The notes beneath the pieces are model-generated. The model saw only the letters and a program-made list of their open reading frames with translations, was not told where the DNA came from and made no database searches. The translations under genes and the position numbers were made by a program. A DNA stretch of 64,000 nt, taken from assembly GCA_900637135.1 (NCBI GenBank), contig LR134353.1:4588001-4652000 (forward strand), read 5' to 3'. The stretch comes from Mycolicibacterium flavescens (GTDB lineage Bacteria; Actinomycetota; Actinomycetes; Mycobacteriales; Mycobacteriaceae). Of this stretch, positions 62,183 through 64,000 are shown piece by piece (position 1 is the first letter of the stretch; each line of letters starts with the position of its first letter).

Positions 62183-62689
62183 ATGCCGCGCTCATTCGAC
62201 ATGGCCGCCGAGTACGGGGGAACCGTCGAGCAGGTCCACCGGGCGTTCGGCGACGAGCGGTACTGGCTCGCGCGGCTGACCGATTCCGGCGCCGACATGT
62301 ACTCGCTGGACTCGATGGTCATCGACGATCGGGGCGGCATCGATGTCGTCACGACGCAGACGCTGCGCGCCGACCGGCTGCCCGGTGTGGTGACCCAGTT
62401 CCACCGCGGAGACCTGAGCTTTGTGCGCGAGGAGGCGTGGAGCCCGGTGCTCGACGGGAAGGCCACCGCGACGGTCAAGGGGTCGATCCCCGGGGCGCCG
62501 GCAAGTTTGGCGGGCACTGCGGTCCTGAGCCCGGCGGACAGCGGCTCGCGGCTGGAGTTCACCGTCGAGGTCGAGGTGCGAGTTCCGTTGGTGGGCGGCA
62601 AGATCGAAAACTTCATCGGCGGCCAGCTCGTCGACCTGCTCATCGCCGAACAGCGCTTTACGACGCTGTGGATCGCCGAAAACGCTTGA
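62183..62689 (+). CDS. DUF2505 domain-containing protein
   Basis: 168 residues, starting MPRSFDMAAEYGGTVEQVHR. START/SRPBCC-like lipid-binding fold: FGDERYWLARLTDSGADMYS, LEFTVEVEVRVPLVGGKIEN, FIGGQLVDLLIAEQRF. Equivalent to Rv0481c. No signal peptide. Ligand unknown. Confidence 0.84.
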   Translation: MPRSFDMAAEYGGTVEQVHRAFGDERYWLARLTDSGADMYSLDSMVIDDRGGIDVVTTQTLRADRLPGVVTQFHRGDLSFVREEAWSPVLDGKATATVKGSIPGAPASLAGTAVLSPADSGSRLEFTVEVEVRVPLVGGKIENFIGGQLVDLLIAEQRFTTLWIAENA

Positions 62690-62759
62690 GGCGCAACCTC
62701 AAGAGGTGGTGCCGCCGAGGGCGGTGACGCAGAACCGCCGGCGGCCATACACTTGGGCC

Positions 62760-63542
62760 ATGAGCGGGCCAATCGGTCAGCTGACACGCGGCACCACCGG
62801 CTACAACCGGCTGCGCCGCAGTGACCGCTGGCTCGTGCACGCGCCGCGGGTCCGCGCCGCCCTGGCGGCTGCCGAGGATCCGCTGGTCATCGATCTCGGT
62901 TACGGCGCGCTGCCGGTGACGACGCTGGAGCTCGCCGCCCGGCTGCGGATGGTGCGCAACGATATTCGCGTCGTGGGCCTGGAGATCGATCCCGACCGCG
63001 TGCAGGCAGCGCAGGCCGCGGGGTCCTCTGCTGTGCAGTTCGGCCTCGGTGGTTTCGAATTGGCGGGGATGCGGCCCGTCCTGGTGCGGGCGTTCAACGT
63101 GTTGCGGCAGTACCCGGTCGAATCGGTTCACCAGGCGTGGTCGACGATGCAGCGACAGTTGGCGCCCGGTGGCCTCATCGTCGACGGCACCTGCGACGAG
63201 GTCGGCCGAAGAGCCTGTTGGATCCTGCTGGACGCCGACGGGCCGCTGAGCCTGACGCTGGCCTGCGACCCGTTCGCGATCGAACGGCCGTCCGACCTGG
63301 CCGAGCGGCTGCCGAAGGCACTGATCCACCACAACGTCGACGGCCAGCCCGTGCACTCATTGCTGACCGCCGCCGACCGTGCGTGGGCCAGCGTCGCCGG
63401 CCACGGGGTGTTCGGTCCGCGAGTCCGCTGGCGTGCGATGCTGGAGTTGTTGTGCGACAACGGTTTTCCTGTCGTACCTGCGCGACGCCGGATGCGTGAC
63501 GGAGTGCTCACCGTGCCCTGGCCGACCGTCGCGCCGACCTGA
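62760..63542 (+). CDS. class I SAM-dependent methyltransferase-like protein
   Basis: 260 residues from ATG 62760 (MSGPIGQLTRGTTGYNRLRR); an in-frame start at 62706 is less likely. Rossmann methyltransferase motif I is partly kept (VIDLGYGALPVTTLEL), motif II is VVGLEIDPDRVQAA, and LAPGGLIVDGTCDE lies at motif V/VI. Substrate unknown. Followed by a hairpin and the carbon-nitrogen hydrolase gene. Confidence 0.83.
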   Translation: MSGPIGQLTRGTTGYNRLRRSDRWLVHAPRVRAALAAAEDPLVIDLGYGALPVTTLELAARLRMVRNDIRVVGLEIDPDRVQAAQAAGSSAVQFGLGGFELAGMRPVLVRAFNVLRQYPVESVHQAWSTMQRQLAPGGLIVDGTCDEVGRRACWILLDADGPLSLTLACDPFAIERPSDLAERLPKALIHHNVDGQPVHSLLTAADRAWASVAGHGVFGPRVRWRAMLELLCDNGFPVVPARRRMRDGVLTVPWPTVAPT

Positions 63543-63565
63543 AGCCCGGGGCCGTAACCGCTGAC

Positions 63566-63618
63566 GCGATTTGTGCGCGTTGAAGAGCGGTGAGCGCAAC
63601 CAAACGCACACGAATCGC
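63566..63618. terminator. 16-bp inverted repeat between methyltransferase and hydrolase genes
   Basis: GCGATTTGTGCGCGTT (63566-63581) pairs with AACGCACACGAATCGC (63603-63618), matching at 14 of 16 positions, with a 21-base loop. It sits between two plus-strand genes, 21 bases before the next start. A terminator or mRNA structure is likely. Confidence 0.5.
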
Positions 63619-63638
63619 AGCGCCGTAGGCTGGGCCGT

Positions 63639-64000
63639 ATGCGGATTGCCCTCGCGCAGATCCTCAGCGGCACCGACCCGTCGGCGAACCTGGCGGTCGT
63701 GGAGGACTACACGCGCCGCGCCGCGGACGCAGGCGCGCGCATGGTGCTGTTTCCTGAGGCGACGATGTGCCGGTTCGGGGTGCCGCTCGCCCCGGTCGCC
63801 GAACCGCTCGACGGGCCGTGGGCCTCGGCCGTGCGGGCCATCGCCGAGCGGGCGGGCATCGTCGTCGTGGCGGGAATGTTCGTGCCTTCCGGTGACGGGC
63901 GCGTTCTCAACACGCTGATCGCCGCCGGCGCCGGCATCGACGCGCACTACGAGAAGATCCACCTCTACGACGCGTTCGGGTTCAAGGAGTCCAAGACGGT
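63639..64000 (+). CDS. carbon-nitrogen hydrolase (nitrilase superfamily), N-terminal part
   Basis: First 120 residues; the gene continues past the right edge. Catalytic Glu40 (VLFPEAT) and Lys106 (YEKIHLYDAFG) are present; the nucleophilic Cys lies outside. Start MRIALAQILSGTDPSANLAV is typical. Equivalent to Rv0480c, an amidase/omega-amidase-type enzyme. Substrate not determinable from this part. Confidence 0.88.
   Translation, partial: MRIALAQILSGTDPSANLAVVEDYTRRAADAGARMVLFPEATMCRFGVPLAPVAEPLDGPWASAVRAIAERAGIVVVAGMFVPSGDGRVLNTLIAAGAGIDAHYEKIHLYDAFGFKESKT

Overview
The window is high-GC actinobacterial DNA and almost certainly comes from a fast-growing Mycobacterium (Mycolicibacterium-type) chromosome. 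From about 22.7 kb to the right edge, gene order follows the M. tuberculosis block from roughly Rv0480c to Rv0531, in inverted orientation: murB, lprQ-type L,D-transpeptidase, mshA, gpmA, senX3-regX3, ppx, proC, the 33-residue ribosomal protein bS22, hemA-hemC-hemD-hemB, hemL, and the ccdA-resB-ccsA cytochrome c maturation set. Rv correspondences are from memory of that genome, not from a search. No tRNA, rRNA, CRISPR array or insertion sequence was recognised.

Left edge (1-9.05 kb, minus strand): an iron-regulated accessory locus. A formyltransferase gene like fxbA of the exochelin pathway has a near-consensus IdeR box (17 of 19 bases) between its -35 and -10 elements. It is followed by a very large nonribosomal peptide synthetase that leaves the window. 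The NRPS reads C-A-PCP-C-A-PCP-E-C, and its first condensation domain resembles the acceptor domain of EntF/DhbF. A 31-codon cysteine-rich ORF lies between the two genes. This is most likely a hydroxamate-type siderophore cluster, but the domain order does not fit exochelin MS.

9.3-22.3 kb: a nitronate monooxygenase-like enzyme, an alpha/beta hydrolase, a NAD-dependent epimerase and MTA phosphorylase on the minus strand. Then menA (plus), a TetR/DUF1214 pair (minus), a divergent sulfotransferase, and a tightly overlapping six-gene MoxR/DUF58/vWA membrane operon (plus).

22.2-29.2 kb: small membrane proteins, a MinD/ParA-like ATPase, and System II cytochrome c biogenesis (ccsA, resB, ccdA, a TlpA-like lipoprotein thioredoxin). 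A histidine phosphatase and hemL are joined to these by 4-base start/stop overlaps, so heme synthesis and heme attachment to cytochrome c are genetically coupled.

30.6-36.5 kb: a deazaflavin-dependent nitroreductase-type protein, a cytochrome P450, a flavin/F420-type oxidoreductase, a TetR/DUF2236 pair, and a string of small membrane proteins that runs downstream of hemB.

36.5-64 kb: tetrapyrrole synthesis (hemB, hemD fusion, hemC, hemA), a glutaredoxin-like protein, SerB-type phosphatase, MaoC-like dehydratase, acyltransferase, epimerase, bS22, an excisionase-like HTH protein, proC, thioesterase, a TIM-barrel protein and a long acidic membrane protein. These are followed by ppx, senX3-regX3, gpmA, mshA, a ROK regulator, a short-chain dehydrogenase, L,D-transpeptidase, murB, a methyltransferase and the start of a carbon-nitrogen hydrolase.

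The most unusual items are the IdeR-controlled NRPS locus with its small cysteine-rich ORF, intergenic palindromes (one with a related copy inside ccdA), a four-copy 24-bp repeat at the start of a TetR gene, and a PHO-box-like repeat upstream of senX3.
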